Shown here: positions 21,159 through 32,406 of the stretch, one piece after another
Position numbering within the stretch: the first letter of the stretch is position 1
Layout of the letters: every line of letters begins with the position of its first letter
DNA from: Gnetum montanum
Lineage: Eukaryota; Streptophyta; Gnetopsida; Gnetales; Gnetaceae
DNA length: 64,000 bases
Reading direction: 5' to 3'
Assembly: GCA_015680685.1 (NCBI GenBank)
Contig: MNCI01008582.1
Coordinates: forward strand, 195,068-259,067
Notes under the pieces: model-generated
Database searches by the model: none
Told to the model about the DNA's origin: nothing
What the model saw: only the letters and a program-made list of their open reading frames with translations
Program-made: the position numbers and the translations under genes

Positions 21159-21580
21159 GTCCGCTACGACGTAAAACTGGCACTGATCGTCCGCTACGAC
21201 GTAAAACTAGCATGCCTTGGACGCGTCCGTCATGACGCTAAACTGGTAAATGGTAACCGTCCACTATGACGTAAAACTGGCACTGTTGTACAGGTCTGCC
21301 AAGACGAAAAACTGGCATCTTCTGCATGTGTCCGCCACGACGCTAAACTGGCACAGGTACGTAGTCGTCTGCTGAGACGTAAAACTAGCACAGCTCTGTC
21401 CCTGGGTCATGACGCGAAACTGACATCCACAGCATGGTCTGCTGAGACCATAAACTAGCCTTACCACCGTCCACTATGACGTAAAACTGGTGCTTCTCGG
21501 TCTGCCCAGACTTTAAACTGGGACCATGGTCTACTGAGACTTAAAACTAGTAACGGCAGTCTTCCAAGACTTAAAACTGG
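21159..21580 (+). repeat. Array of thirteen mini-hairpin units in the element A 3' region
   Basis: Thirteen units at a mean spacing of about 33 bp each show GTC-N6-GAC (for example GTCCGCTACGAC, GTCTGCCCAGAC, GTCTTCCAAGAC) followed by a constant tail close to GTAAAACTGG. One unit has a longer loop. The spacer after the tail varies in length and sequence. Loop bases vary while the GTC/GAC arms are kept. Element E has a decayed version at 52085-52213. Confidence 0.85.
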
Positions 21581-22655
21581 GATGTACAGATCGCCACCAT
21601 GTTCAAGTGAACGTGATCACTCTTGTACAATTGCACAGCAGACGGGGTGGGATACTAAAAAAGTCCCAGTGTTGCCACCTCACCGGCATCCTACTGATTC
21701 CTCGGATAAGCAAAGAGGCATCTAACTGATCCCTCGGAGATGCTGCCACCGCACCCGCCACAGTGGTGCCACCTGTGAGAGTTTAGCCTCGCCAGTTGGA
21801 GCCCCGACGAAATCCTCATCGACAACGGCCCCGGGTGTCTTCACCCATCATTGCTATCGAACGCCGGCCTCGCAAATTCATCTGGCCGATTCCTGGTGTA
21901 GCCAGTTAGTTGCACTGTGTCTGATGCCTTTTTGACGAAGATATGCAGTGCCGAATCATTAGGATTGGCGGTTCCGCCCACGTGCCCGAGCTCCTTCTTT
22001 ACAGCTCATTTATCTAACATCAGGCAGCGTTGGTTTTAAGAAAATCTCGCCTTCGGTTCATCAGCAATGGTGTCCTCTATTTTCTTTTGTGGTTGCAGGT
22101 TACCTGCCTTGGAGGATGTTGTCCCAAGGTGCGTTCCATCTGAGCGGTGAAGTACAACAGCGTGTTGAAATGGCTGCTCAGGTTTGCCCGACCACTTAGC
22201 TCTGCACGTCTACACCTCGCATAATCTTACCCTTAACTCTTGTTTTCCTCCATCCCCACCACCCAGTTCCCATACGCAGAACTTACATACGCAAGTATTC
22301 ATCTTGCCACATTCACGCTAGCAGAGACATCGCAGAAAGTGATGCGCAATGCTCCTTTTTCACGCATTCCTGCTATAATCGGTAACAGAGAAACCTCAAG
22401 CTGACGCGCTACGCTCGTATGAAAGCATTCCTGTTAACTGCGTATTTCATACCCCTACCATCCATAATGCATTTTGCATCATCTCCGGACCTGTTTCCGG
22501 CTATACCCCTCTATTTTCCATACCTGCCAGTCTTGCTCTTCCATGTTGACAGGGCAACGCTTGAGTAGCCATGGATGAACGCTGTTCTTGCTTTGCCAAT
22601 TCGGTGTTTCGCATTCTTTGTCGACGTCTTTCGGGTAAGCCCTCCAACTGTCAAC
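21581..22655. other. Element A 3' untranslated region
   Basis: No coding signal or second long array is seen. A direct repeat of about 22 bp (GGCATCNNACTGATNCCTCGGA) occurs at about 21686 and 21718. I looked for an envelope-like frame after the integrase and found none. Confidence 0.5.
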
Positions 22656-22664
22656 AAAGAGGGG
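22656..22664 (+). other. Element A polypurine tract
   Basis: AAAGAGGGG ends four bases before the 3' LTR. It is the expected primer for plus-strand DNA synthesis. Element E has the equivalent CAACAAAGAGGATCCAT before its 3' LTR. Confidence 0.8.
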
Positions 22665-22668
22665 CGAT

Positions 22669-24022
22669 TGAAACACCGTGAAAAATTATGGGTCGGCCTC
22701 AAGCAAAGATTCACAATTCAAGCGAGAGCGTGCTCCAGCTTGGTTCCAGGACAAGTTTATGCTCTATTACGCATGACAGCGTAATGAGTGTAATAAGCTC
22801 CAAAATAGTCAAAGGATGAATCTAGAGAAGTGCAACAGTTTGATGCTTTTCCTCGCAGCGCATGAATAACTTGTTTTTACGCTTGTTACGCGGCAATGCG
22901 TACCATTGCGTATGTTATCATCCAAGTTGCACATTGTTTACGCTTCATTACGCGTAGCTGCATAATGAGCGTAAGGTATACATTGTTTACGCTTTGTTAC
23001 GCGCAGCTGCGTAGTAAGCGTAAAGTTGTACATTGTTTACGCTTCATTATGCACAGCTGCATAGAGAGCGTAAAGCAACTCTGAGCTTATTACTTTTACA
23101 CCAGATTACGCTCATACATGCAACGCAACGTGAATGAGTGTAATACAGCCTGAAAGTAATTAAAGCACGCTCAGCATGTGCCTACTCTTTACATGCACAA
23201 CATGCAAACAAGCGTGTTGTGCGTAGTCACAGTCTGACTTAAAAGATCATGCCAGCAGGGCCCGCAATATCCGGGACCCACATCATCAGGGTTGCACCTT
23301 TTCCATGAAATGTCGCGGCCTATAAATACCCCAGTTGACAAAGATACAGAGGTTGGCAAATCAGAGAAGAAAAAGCATATTTCTGAGCACCAGAGCACTT
23401 AGCACTTTGGAGCAGAGATACAGAGAACAACGCTTTGGCAATCGTGGACATCATCACCTTACAGCCAAAGCAGAGTACAGTTCGATTTAAGCACCGGTGA
23501 CAGGAGCAATCTTTCTGCTGAAAAGACTCTATCAATCAGAAACAGTTGATCGGTAGATGTCAAAGCTTGGCCTGCCTTGCATCTCAACTTTAGCCCACAA
23601 GGTAGATCGAACTTCTGTTTAGACCGTTTTGCTTATTGTTCTGTGCTTGTTTCACATCCTGTAATCGGGGATTCCCCAGTGTAATTTCTCATACGAAATA
23701 TACATTTGTAAGTCAAAGCGTAGATCTTGAAGCTTCGAGCTTCTCTTATATCAACCTTCTTTTATCGTGTTTAGCATTATCGCCGTTGCAATCCAACTAC
23801 ATCGTTTTCCCCTCATTTTACCACTCTTCGAAACAGATCGCTTTCTCTCCACATAATTTTCATCTTTTTACCGACCCGTAAGTCCCTGTCTGATCGACAA
23901 GACCGTTCAGGGCACTGCGGATTCGTTTTTCCAGCATAGCCCTCGTGCAGATCCGTGGCTAAAACTGTGTACGTCAGAATCTCGATCGGTATTTCCAGCT
24001 GCCGACGTTTTCTGTCGTTACA
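22669..24022 (+). repeat. Element A 3' LTR
   Basis: It is 1354 bp, identical in length and boundaries to the 5' LTR. The palindromic U3 repeats are at about 22930-23077 and TATAAATA at 23321-23328. CATCA (24023-24027) follows as the target duplication, after which the LTR of element C resumes. Confidence 0.95.
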
Positions 24023-24027
24023 CATCA

Positions 24028-24461
24028 CATTCATCATAGTATAATGAAAATACCATAAAATAATTGATAATTAATGAAAGGTGCATGGAATAGGAAAGAA
24101 AAATAGAGAAAAATTTTATTAATAAGAGAGAGAGTATTGTAAATGCCTTTTGGGTTATCTTTCCATGCCACTTAAGTCTTAGAGGTAATATGACATTACC
24201 ACCATGGTTATGCTATCAAGATAAAGGGGTGATTAGTCTCTTCTTTTCCTACTTTACTTGGCACTTGTCACTTGCCTTTCCAAGCATTGCAACTCCATGT
24301 CAGTGCGACCTCTAAACCTAGCCTTAAATGACATAGGTCAAACCCATTCCCGAGGGATACATGAATAATTGTAACTCCTCATAATGAGGCACTGCTTCAT
24401 TTGAAGGTTAATTACACTTTTAAAATATGTTTTCAGCCTTAACAAGGGATGGGACATTACA
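24028..24461 (-). mobile_element. Element C 3' LTR, second fragment
   Basis: Together with 9920-9977 it makes 492 bp, the same length as the other LTR (31915-32406), and aligns with it throughout. It ends GGGACATTACA. The break is filled by element A and its CATCA duplication. Confidence 0.9.
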
Positions 24462-24474
24462 ATCTACCCCCCTT
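24462..24474 (-). other. Element C polypurine tract
   Basis: On the minus strand AAGGGGGGTAGAT directly precedes the LTR start TGTAATGTCCC. Position and composition are those expected for the plus-strand primer. Confidence 0.75.
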
Positions 24475-24639
24475 AAGCATCTAGCTCATCCTCAAGTACT
24501 TCCCCTATATCCAGCTGCTCAACTGTTGCTTCTTTGTTATGCTCCTTAGCTTCAACTTCTTTATTATCCTCATTATCATGTATACAAACAAAACACCAAA
24601 TGTTATAAAATATAATTTATTACATCAATAATAAATACA

Positions 24640-25694
24640 ATTTCTCATTCAATATCATGATGATCAAGAATTTAGAGGTAAGTATTAAGAATAAACTCCT
24701 TGTTTTCCCAAGTCTACTGATCATAATTTGATCATTGAAAAAGTACTTTACTAATAGTTTTATTTCATAGCTTCTTGGTTCAATGGTTCTTAATGGCAAT
24801 GTATTTAACTTCAAATTTGGCATTGGATGGTAATGAAAAAGTGTTCTAGTCTAGAACATATGGCACACCATTTGCATGAAATTTCTTTAGCAAAATTACA
24901 TGGAAAATTGAGTGAATTTCTAAAGTTGTTGGATGATTTAATTGATATGCCACTTCTCCTATTCTTTTAGAAATCTCAAAGGGTTCATAATATCTATGTT
25001 CTAATTTAGTATATTTTCCAACTTTAAGAGAACTTTTGGTAGGTATTACTCTTAGTATTATTTGATCTTCCACTTGGAATTCTTTCTTAAGTTGATGTTA
25101 ATCCACATATTCCTTATATTTATCTTGGATAGCTTGTAAATTTTATTTAACTCTTGTGAAAATATTTTCCATTATTTTTATTTCTTCTTCCTTCCATTTT
25201 GTTCTTAAGCTTGGATCTACCCAAGTTAGTGGTGTATGAAAATTACGTCCATATATTACTTCAAATGGTGTTTGATGTATGGAACCTTGATATTTATTGT
25301 TATAGGGGAACTCTTTCAAGTGTAAGTAATTCTCCCACATTTTTGGTCCACTCCCAACATAGCTTCATAGAATATCTTCTAATATTCTATTCACATGTTT
25401 AGTTTTCCCATCGATCCTTAGGTGGTAAGCTATGCTAAATTTCAATTGGGTTCCAAGATCTTTGAAGAAATTTTTCCAAAATTTAGATATGAACTTGGGA
25501 TCTTTGTCCAAAGTGATAGATTTTGGACATCCATGCAACCAAAATACTTCCTGTATGAATTTTTGGGCTACTTCTTCAGCTATGTTTGTAGAATTCAAAG
25601 CTATAAAATATGCCATCTTTGATAGGCAATCAACCATTACTAAAATTGAGTCATTTCCCTTTTTAGTTATAGGGAATCTGGTAATGAAATCCAT
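24640..25694 (-). pseudogene. Element C integrase core, C-terminal domain and chromodomain
   Basis: The core is MDFITRFPITKKGNDSILVM followed by VDCLSKMAYF, then LDKDPKFISKFWK for the second Asp block. DGKTKHVNR follows where DGQTERVNR is expected, so the catalytic Glu is lost. TPFEVIYGRNFHTPLTW, EHRYYEPFEISKRIGEVAYQ and IHSIFHVILLKK follow. Beyond this, LPLRTIEPRSYEIKLLVKY and, after a frameshift, TWENKEFI form a chromodomain. In chromoviruses that domain is known to direct integration to marked chromatin. Longest open pieces: 25365-25694, 25143-25340 and 24846-25073. Confidence 0.85.
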
Positions 25695-27400
25695 AGTAAC
25701 ATCCTTCCATTTCCAGGTTGGGATTTCCAGAGGTTGTAATAATCCATTAGGTTTCTTTTGTTTGGCTTTTATTCTTTGGCATGTTGGTTATTTTTTAATG
25801 TACAAGGACAAATCATTCTTCATTCCAAACCAAAAATGAGATTTTTGTAACATCATATAAGTCTTAATATAACTTGGGTGTCCTACATATGGTACTCCAT
25901 GTGCTTCACACAATGACCTTAGTCTTCAATTTCCTTTTGGAATGTACACTCTTTGTCCTTTTATCAATAAACCATCAGGGGCAAGTTGATATTAAGTCTC
26001 AAAGGAAATATTGGTTAAAATCTTTTAGAAATAAGAATTTTCTTTTATCCATTTCTTAATTTCTCCTTCCATGGGGGTTGTTACTACACCTATCATCAAG
26101 TTTCACATTCGACTAAGAGAATTAGCTACCACATTTTATTTAGTGGGAATATATTGGATTTCAAAATCATATTCAACCAAATACTCTACCCATTGTTGTT
26201 GATGAGTAATCAAAATAGATTGTCTCTACAAATATTCTAAAATTTTATGATCTATTTTTAGTATAAACTTTTTTCCACAAAGATAATGTCTTCAAACTTT
26301 CAAAGCATGAATACTTGCTAGTAATTCTAAATCATGGGTTGAGTCATTTACCTTAGCTCCTCATAATTTATGAGATTCATAACATACCACTTAATATTCC
26401 TATGATATAATTGCACTGATTCCTATTCCATAGGCATTTGTGGATACTTCAAATGATAGTTCTTCATCTGGAATTCTTAGAATAGATGTTGTTGTGACTA
26501 GCATCTTTAATTTGAGAAAACCTTCCTTGCATTTTCATCAAACTTGAACGCACATTTTTCCTACAAAAGGTTAATTAAGAGGACTACTAAAGTAGAATCA
26601 TCTTTAATGAAATTTCATTAAAAACCTACTAAGCCCAAAAAACTAAAAATTGCTATAGCATCTTTTAGTTTAAGCTAATCTGAAATTGCACTAACTTTTG
26701 CTAAATCTACTTGTAATACTTTCTTAGAAACTATATGGTCCAAATAGCAGAATTCTTTTTTAAAGAGTTCACATTTACTTAGTTTTGATTTTAACTAATG
26801 TTCTTTAAGAACTTCCATTGTAATTTTCAAATGTTTGACATGTTCTTCTTTTGACTTAGAATAAACAAGTATATCATCCATAAATACTATAACAAGATGA
26901 TCAAGATATTCATCAAAAATATTATTCATTAATGCCATGAATGTTATAGGTGCATTAGTTTATCCAAATGGCATCACAAAAAATTTGTATAATCCATACT
27001 TGGTTCTGAAAGTAGTTTTCTCAATATCTTTCTCCATAATTCTTATTTGGTGATAACTTGATTTTAAATCAATATTTGAAAAAAAAAACATGGACTCGTA
27101 AGTTGATTAAACAAATCATCGATTCTAGGAAAAGGATAAGTATTTTTAATCGTCACTTTATTCAATGTCCTATAATCGATGCATAATCTTAACGTACCAT
27201 CTTTTTTTTAATGAATAAGACTAGTGCATTCTAAGGTGATATGCTAGGTCAAATTTTTCCTTCTTCCAACAGTTGATCTAATTGTACTTTCAATTCTCTT
27301 AATTCAAAAGTGGAAGATCTATAAGGGCCTTTTGAAATAAGTTGTATGTTGGGAAAAATATCAATAGCATGCTCAACAATTCTTTTTAGAGGTAGTTCTC
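25695..27400 (-). pseudogene. Element C reverse transcriptase, RNase H and integrase zinc finger
   Basis: The RT catalytic block is IVFMDDILVYSKSKEEHVKH (about 26900-26850). LSKCELFKKEF and LGLVGF**NFIKD follow (from LGLxGYYRRFIKD). RNase H pieces are FEVSTNAYGIGISAI, ARKVFLKLK upstream of it and LLASIHALKVWRHYLCG. The tether carries IDHKILEYL. The integrase zinc region near 25.9-25.75 kb includes the His pair (CEAHGVPYVGH) and CQRIKAKQKKPNGLLQPLEI. Stops and frameshifts are frequent throughout. Confidence 0.8.
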
Positions 27401-27437
27401 TAGTTTCACCAATTACCAAATCTTTATATTACTCAAG

Positions 27438-27913
27438 TTATTTTGGAATTTTAATACTTGAAGATTTATGAGGTTGAGTTACTTTGACAACCAACATTGT
27501 AGCACCCTTTTTTACTAATCTTTTGGCTTGATTAATGTTTATTTTATGGATTTGTTTTGTTGTTCCTACCCCCCTTAGAACCTTGACTCTGTCAATGGTT
27601 GGGACTTTTAAAATACAAGTTCCAAAGTGGATAGTATTATCAAATTTTTGTAGGAAAGACATTCCTAAGATTGCATCAACATCACTTAATTCATATTCAA
27701 AGAATTCATCAAGAAAAGGAATGTCTTGCAAAGTAAACGCAATTTCTCCATACTTGGTATGCTCACAATCATTTCATGTACAGGTTCTATTTGAATAATT
27801 TCCTTGTAAGGCAAACTTAATTTCAATAAATTAATTAACTTGGAAGGAAACAAATTATCATTATCACTATTAATGAAAAATTTAATTCTTTTTACCTTTA
27901 ATAGAACCTTCAA
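27438..27913 (-). pseudogene. Element C aspartic protease
   Basis: FFINSDNDNLFPSKLI occupies the place of the active-site loop (LLDSGASHNFIS), with the catalytic Asp region altered. After a frameshift, LSDVDAILGMSFLQKFD matches the conserved DVVLGMDWL block. It lies between gag and RT as in chromoviruses. The altered loop and the frameshift mean no activity. Confidence 0.7.
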
Positions 27914-28049
27914 AAATCAATAAAGTAAATTGAGATTTACACAAACTTGACTTAATTGATGAAGAAATCTTCTTTGTAGCTATGGTGGTGGTTGGGATTT
28001 TTTCTTTGTTCATGTTTGGGTTGAGTTTTTAATTCCTAGTTTGATTGGT

Positions 28050-29165
28050 CTATTGTACCTTTGCTTGCAATTTTAAACAGTTTTGTTTGAAATGATCTTC
28101 ACCATAAAAAAAACATCCTAATCCTAATCGAGCTCTTTTGATTAGTGTTACTTCTACCATTTCTTATCAAAGGGTAATTCGTACTTGATTTAATTCTTCA
28201 TAATCCTTAGTAATTCTTTAGGCTTCATCAACTATTTGAGGATTATGTGCTCATGTGTGGGTATGCAGTTATGCAATCCATCAATGAAATTTGAAGCTAA
28301 TTCTCCCTCATCTCAATGGCTTACATACTGAGAGAGATCTTGGAATTCCTTGTAGTAATTTTCTATGGATTTCCTTCCTAATCTTAAGGAATCAAATCTT
28401 ATCTTACACTCTTTGAGAAAATAATTTGTACAAATTTTTATTTAAAATATTGAAAATAGTTGAGCCAATTTGTAATCAAACCTTGAGATCTCAATCCATT
28501 CCACAATGTTACCACAAGTCTTCTTAAATATAGGGAGACAACTTCTAAAAATTCTTGGCTTGACAAATTCAACATATCAAAGTAGTTTTTCATTGTATCA
28601 AGTTAATCTTTTTCCCTAGCACTAGATCTAGGGGCTTCATTGTAATGATGTAATTTTACCTTCTTAGCATGAACTTGCATCAACGATTCTCTAGGTGCAT
28701 TATGCAAAAGCCTATATCCTTGACCTTTGTTTTTTACTCTTTGACCTAAAAAAGAGATATCAGTATCCTGGTGTCCAATAGGTGGGGGTTGGTTTTGGCA
28801 TAGATCCCTAGGAAAAAGTTGATAGTGATCTTAGTGTTGATATCTAGATGGAATATGGCTAGGATTTGAAGGCCGAGTAAGGTGGTTAGTTAATTTCTTA
28901 ATGGATTCTACAAAGGAATCTATATTTTCTTGCACATCTAACCATTTATCCTCTAAAATTTGAGATAATTTCCTAATTTCTTTAAACATATTCTACATCT
29001 CTATCTCAAACCCTTGATTTGACTAACGAAGCTCTTCTTGAACATCCCTAATCTCATTAATTTGATCCCCAAGGGCATTCATCTAATCATTCACTTGGGT
29101 CTCCATCACTCTCCAATGTACTCTTTAGGTTTCAACATTGGTATGTTGAATAAATTAGGCATGCT
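28050..29165 (-). pseudogene. Element C gag with a zinc knuckle
   Basis: Near 28080-28130 the minus strand encodes GCFFYGEDHFKQNCLK, a CCHC knuckle (C-x2-C-x4-H-x4-C) whose second Cys has become Tyr. Upstream, a capsid region is readable in pieces, for example KNYFDMLNLSSQEFLEVV and LISLMDCIPTHEH. An N-terminal stretch with VNDQMNALGDQINEIRD precedes it. Several stops are present. Confidence 0.65.
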
Positions 29166-29539
29166 ATCAATCCTTGGCCTTTGTGACCCTTTCTATGGTT
29201 CTTGAGATAGTTAATCTATTACAGAAGGGATTGAAACTACCATGGATTTCTAACTACCCATAGAATCTAATTATTTTGAAACCTTAAATAATGGATTAAA
29301 AGGTAATTTTATACTATCCAAAGGCCAAATATAACCATCCCATTATGTCCAAAATTTTTAATTTTATTGAAATCAATTTTTGTTTGGTTGAAAATGAACT
29401 TTGAAATCAAAAGTTATGGCTATTTTAAGTTGCAAAAACTTACCTGATTTTTGAGACTTTGTGAGAGGTCATCCATCCTAGTTCTACTCTATGATGAGCA
29501 TGCTTAATTATGGAATTATTATCCCAATTGTTATGAAGG

Positions 29540-29765
29540 TGTCCACAGGGCATCAGAGGAGGCTATTATGGATGGTGCCATTGGTGCTCGCAAAGCATTG
29601 GAGTGGGTTGTTATCAGCAATGCCATTAGTGCCTATGGAGCATCAGAGATGGTTGTAATGGATGACACCATTAGTGCCTATGGGATGCTATTTGAGCCCA
29701 TGGAGCACCATAGGGGATTGTTATGGATGGCACAATTAATGTCTATGGAGCACCATTAGTACCCT
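29540..29765. repeat. Minisatellite of four to five units, about 50-60 bp each
   Basis: Variants of GCATCAGAGATGGTTGTAAT and CCATTAGTGCCTATGGAGCA recur through the stretch. They form units that also keep one frame open (29568-29759), where the open frame is a by-product of the repeat. It lies immediately upstream of the plus-strand gene remnant. Confidence 0.7.
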
Positions 29766-29779
29766 ACAACTTCAAGGTT

Positions 29780-31740
29780 ATCTGAATTACTTATCTTCCC
29801 TATTTTTAAGCCATCATATTCTAAAGGCTTAATAATTGAATGGTGCGATCAATATAATCAAAGTAAAAGTTCCACCTCATAGTTAATTTTTACAGTAGTA
29901 ACCATTATTCCCACTAATATTCAAATAGCCTTAGGTTTTCACTAAGGAGTGGATCCTTTTATTCCATTGGTTTTCTCTCTTAGGTTTCTGTTATATTGCC
30001 AAAAAGAATTATTTGATTATGTCTATAATGGCTTTGTTCATAAAAGTCAATTCCTTCATGATGATTTCACTAATGAAACTCACTTTGAATTGTGCTAATT
30101 CATCCATAATAATTTCTTATGGCATTAACATCAAACTTATGTTAGTGCCCATTCTATTTATGTAATTCATGGTTCCATAACTAGTAGAGTTTATGATTGG
30201 TTGCTATCTTGTTTTACTGCTTTATATAATGTCATGAATGGAGTTGTTGCTACCCTACAAAATCTAGATAAACCTTATACCATATGCTATGTATCCTTAA
30301 CCATTTGTTTGATCTTGAGTTACAACCCTTCCTCCAATTTCTTTAGTCATTAAAACCTCAAATTATGTCCTAAATTTTTCAAAGAGGATAGAATTTTAAA
30401 GTGTCAGATCAAGGCTGTAAGGAGGGGTAAAATGGCTTTGCAATAGACTTAACATCAAGAGGGAACTAGGAAGGTATTTTTATGTTTATATATATATATA
30501 TATATATATTGTAGGTTGTAGAATGAACCAATCCATAGTTCATAAACTAAAGCTACGCAGGCTAAAGATGTTCAAGGTATTTGAATCTTTGGAAGGGTTC
30601 TATGTTGACAACAAATTGTACTTACCAGGTCCAAGGTATATATATATATAATAGCCTAATTTATTATTTTACTTAATTTTCTAATTCATTCTAGAGGCAA
30701 CATATTGGGCAAGGTTCTGGAAACCCAACAAAAAGATACTAGACAAGATAAGGAAAAGGAACTAGAGGTAAGTTTTAATTATTTTAAGATTTGAACACTT
30801 TCCTTTTTTTATCCTTCTTCTTGTGTAATGTTTTCTTTTTCTTGTGTTGTAGATCTCCATGGGTTAGAGGTATCTCATTTAGAAAATGGAGAGAGATGAT
30901 AGTGTAAGTGCAAGTTTTGAAAAAATTCCTATTTCTTCATCTTCCATTCCTCCATCTAGATCACAAAATGTGCCACCTATTCATGTGACCCCTTTAAGAG
31001 CTTCCTTTCCACAGGTGTCACCAACACTAGATCCTAGGTCTATTCTAGTAATTCCTTATTTCTCTATCTTAGGCTTTCCCTATTCAATGGGACAAATAGT
31101 GGTGGCTGCTAAAGAAGAACTCATGCTTCATTAGTGTCTTGGTTAATGAATTACTAGTAACAAACCCTACTCTATTCACGAGAATGTCTACCACACATGG
31201 AAGTCTTAATCATGGTACTTCAAGGAAGACCATGAATTAGTATAGGCAAGTTCTTCATCATCTTTCCATTCAATTCTTGAGGATACTATAAAAGTTTTTA
31301 AAGATCTAGAGCAACTCTTAGGGGAATTGGAGAGTGCTACATGTCTAGCTTGCAATTTGTAGACTCACAAATAGTTTCTTCAAATTGATAATGATTGGCT
31401 TTAGGTAAGTAGTTCTTGTTCTTTTTTCTTTCCTTTTTCTTCTTTCTATTGGATTTTTTTTTTCATAACTTATAATTTTAATTTTTTTTATATAGAGGAA
31501 AGAGAAAGAGTGGAAAAAAGACATGAAGGATTGATCGACTCAAATAGAGATTCTATATGTATAACTAAAGAGAAGGGAGGACTCAATGGCTAAAGTAAGG
31601 AGTGCCACTAAATACATCAAGAAATTGTGTGATGGGTTGGTGGGATGTAAGGTGGTGCTCAACAAAAAGGATGCCATTGATGAAGAATAAAAAGTGAAAT
31701 TGAACATAGTCTTAGATCTCCTCAACTCGTTCCATAAAAA
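29780..31740 (+). pseudogene. Multi-exon gene antisense to element C, in its leader
   Basis: Plus-strand coding pieces alternate with GT-AG introns. Apparent exons are about 29780-30473, 30515-30628, 30695-30767, 30853-31135, about 31205-31404 and 31496-31740. Donors are GTATTT, GTCCAA, GTAAGT and GTAAGT. Acceptors include TATTGTAG, TTCTAG, TTGTAG and TATATAG. The first exon encodes PFIPLVFSLRFLLYCQKELF and similar aromatic-rich sequence. One middle exon encodes TYWARFWKPNKKILDKIRKR, another a Ser/Pro-rich stretch. The last is Lys/Glu-rich and likely a coiled coil (VQLKRREDSMAKVR with TAG read as Gln). I do not recognise the family. In-frame stops are mostly TAG. It lies between the 5' LTR and gag, opposite in strand to the element, so it may be a passenger gene or part of a separate insertion. 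Confidence 0.45.
30485..30510. repeat. TA microsatellite
   Basis: An uninterrupted TA run lies in what looks like a short intron of the plus-strand gene remnant. A second shorter run is near 30637-30651, in the next intron. Confidence 0.9.
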
Positions 31741-31901
31741 AAAAATCACTATTGTATTTACTTGTTTCTTTTATTTACATCTTCCTTATTCTTTTGTTCT
31801 ACTTCTTCCTTTACATGTATTCTATTTGGATGTACTTCTATTTTTACAACATTAATAATAAATAATATTTTTCTTCCACTTGACTCTTGAATTGTAGTTT
31901 T

Positions 31902-31914
31902 CTTTGATACTAAA
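31902..31914 (-). other. Element C primer binding site, degenerate tRNA-iMet type
   Basis: On the minus strand TTTAGTATCAAAG follows the LTR end directly. The usual plant sequence is TTGGTATCAGAGC. The differences are mainly G to A. This is the common primer of chromoviruses. Confidence 0.6.
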
Positions 31915-32406
31915 TGTGACATCTTGTTCTTGGATGTTATAAAAACATGTTTGTTCATCACTTAATACATCACATTAATTATAGTATAATGTAAATACCA
32001 TAAAATACTTGATAAATGAATGATTGGTACACAAAATAGGAAAGAAAAATAAAGAAAAAGTTTATTAATAAGAGAGAGTGTGCTGTAATGTTCTCTGGGC
32101 TATCTTTTCATGCCACTTAAGCCTTAAAGATAATACAATAGTACCACCATAGTTAGGCTATCTAGGAAAAGGGGTGATCAGTCCCTTCATGTCCTACTTC
32201 ACTCAACACTTGTCACTTGTCTTTCCAAGCTTCATAACTCCATGTAGGCATGACCTCTAAACTTAACCTTATATGGCATAGGTCAAACCCATTCCCAAGG
32301 GATACATGAATAATCATAACTTTTCATAATAAGGCATTCATTCATTTGAAGGTTAATTACACTTTTAAAATATGTTTTCACCCTTAACAAGGGATGAGAC
32401 ATTACA
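31915..32406 (-). repeat. Element C 5' LTR (492 bp)
   Basis: It matches 9920-9977 plus 24028-24461 in length and along its whole sequence. It starts TGTGACATC and ends GAGACATTACA on the plus strand. ATAAT (32407-32411) follows, matching 9915-9919. Confidence 0.9.

Larger units (their letters stand above)
9978..24022 (+). mobile_element. Element A: complete Tat/Ogre-like LTR retrotransposon (14,045 bp)
   Basis: Two LTRs of equal length (1354 bp; 9978-11331 and 22669-24022) begin with TGAAAC and end with GTTACA. They flank a tRNA-Asn primer site, gag, protease, an intron, RT, RNase H, a second RNase H, integrase, a repeat-bearing 3' region and a purine tract. CATCA at 9973-9977 and 24023-24027 is the target duplication. 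The integrase lies after RT and there is no chromodomain. Together with the second RNase H this places it in the Tat/Ogre lineage. GC and CG content are visibly higher than in the flanks, so it is the youngest insertion. About a dozen in-frame stops, nearly all TAG, disable the present copy. Confidence 0.95.
24462..31914 (-). mobile_element. Element C internal region: chromovirus on the minus strand
   Basis: From right to left it holds a primer site, a long leader with an antisense gene, gag, protease, RT/RNase H, integrase and a chromodomain. The purine tract AAGGGGGGTAGAT (minus strand) lies against the LTR. The chromodomain and the iMet-type primer site place it among the chromoviruses. 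All frames are decayed. Confidence 0.85.

Noticed and set aside
21159-21580. CRISPR-like array (short repeats with variable spacers)
   Set aside because: The units vary in both arms and tail, spacing is uneven, there are no cas genes, and the context is a plant LTR retrotransposon.
21121-22655. Envelope-like gene after the integrase of element A
   Set aside because: There is no frame of useful length, no signal peptide and no membrane segment. The region holds repeats and untranslated sequence.
29568-29759. Open frame with repeated peptide phrases
   Set aside because: It follows from the minisatellite at 29540-29765. There is no supporting homology.
29780-31740. Plant mobile domain or other named family for the gene antisense to element C
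   Set aside because: Such domains are known in plant transposons, but I could not align any defining motif.
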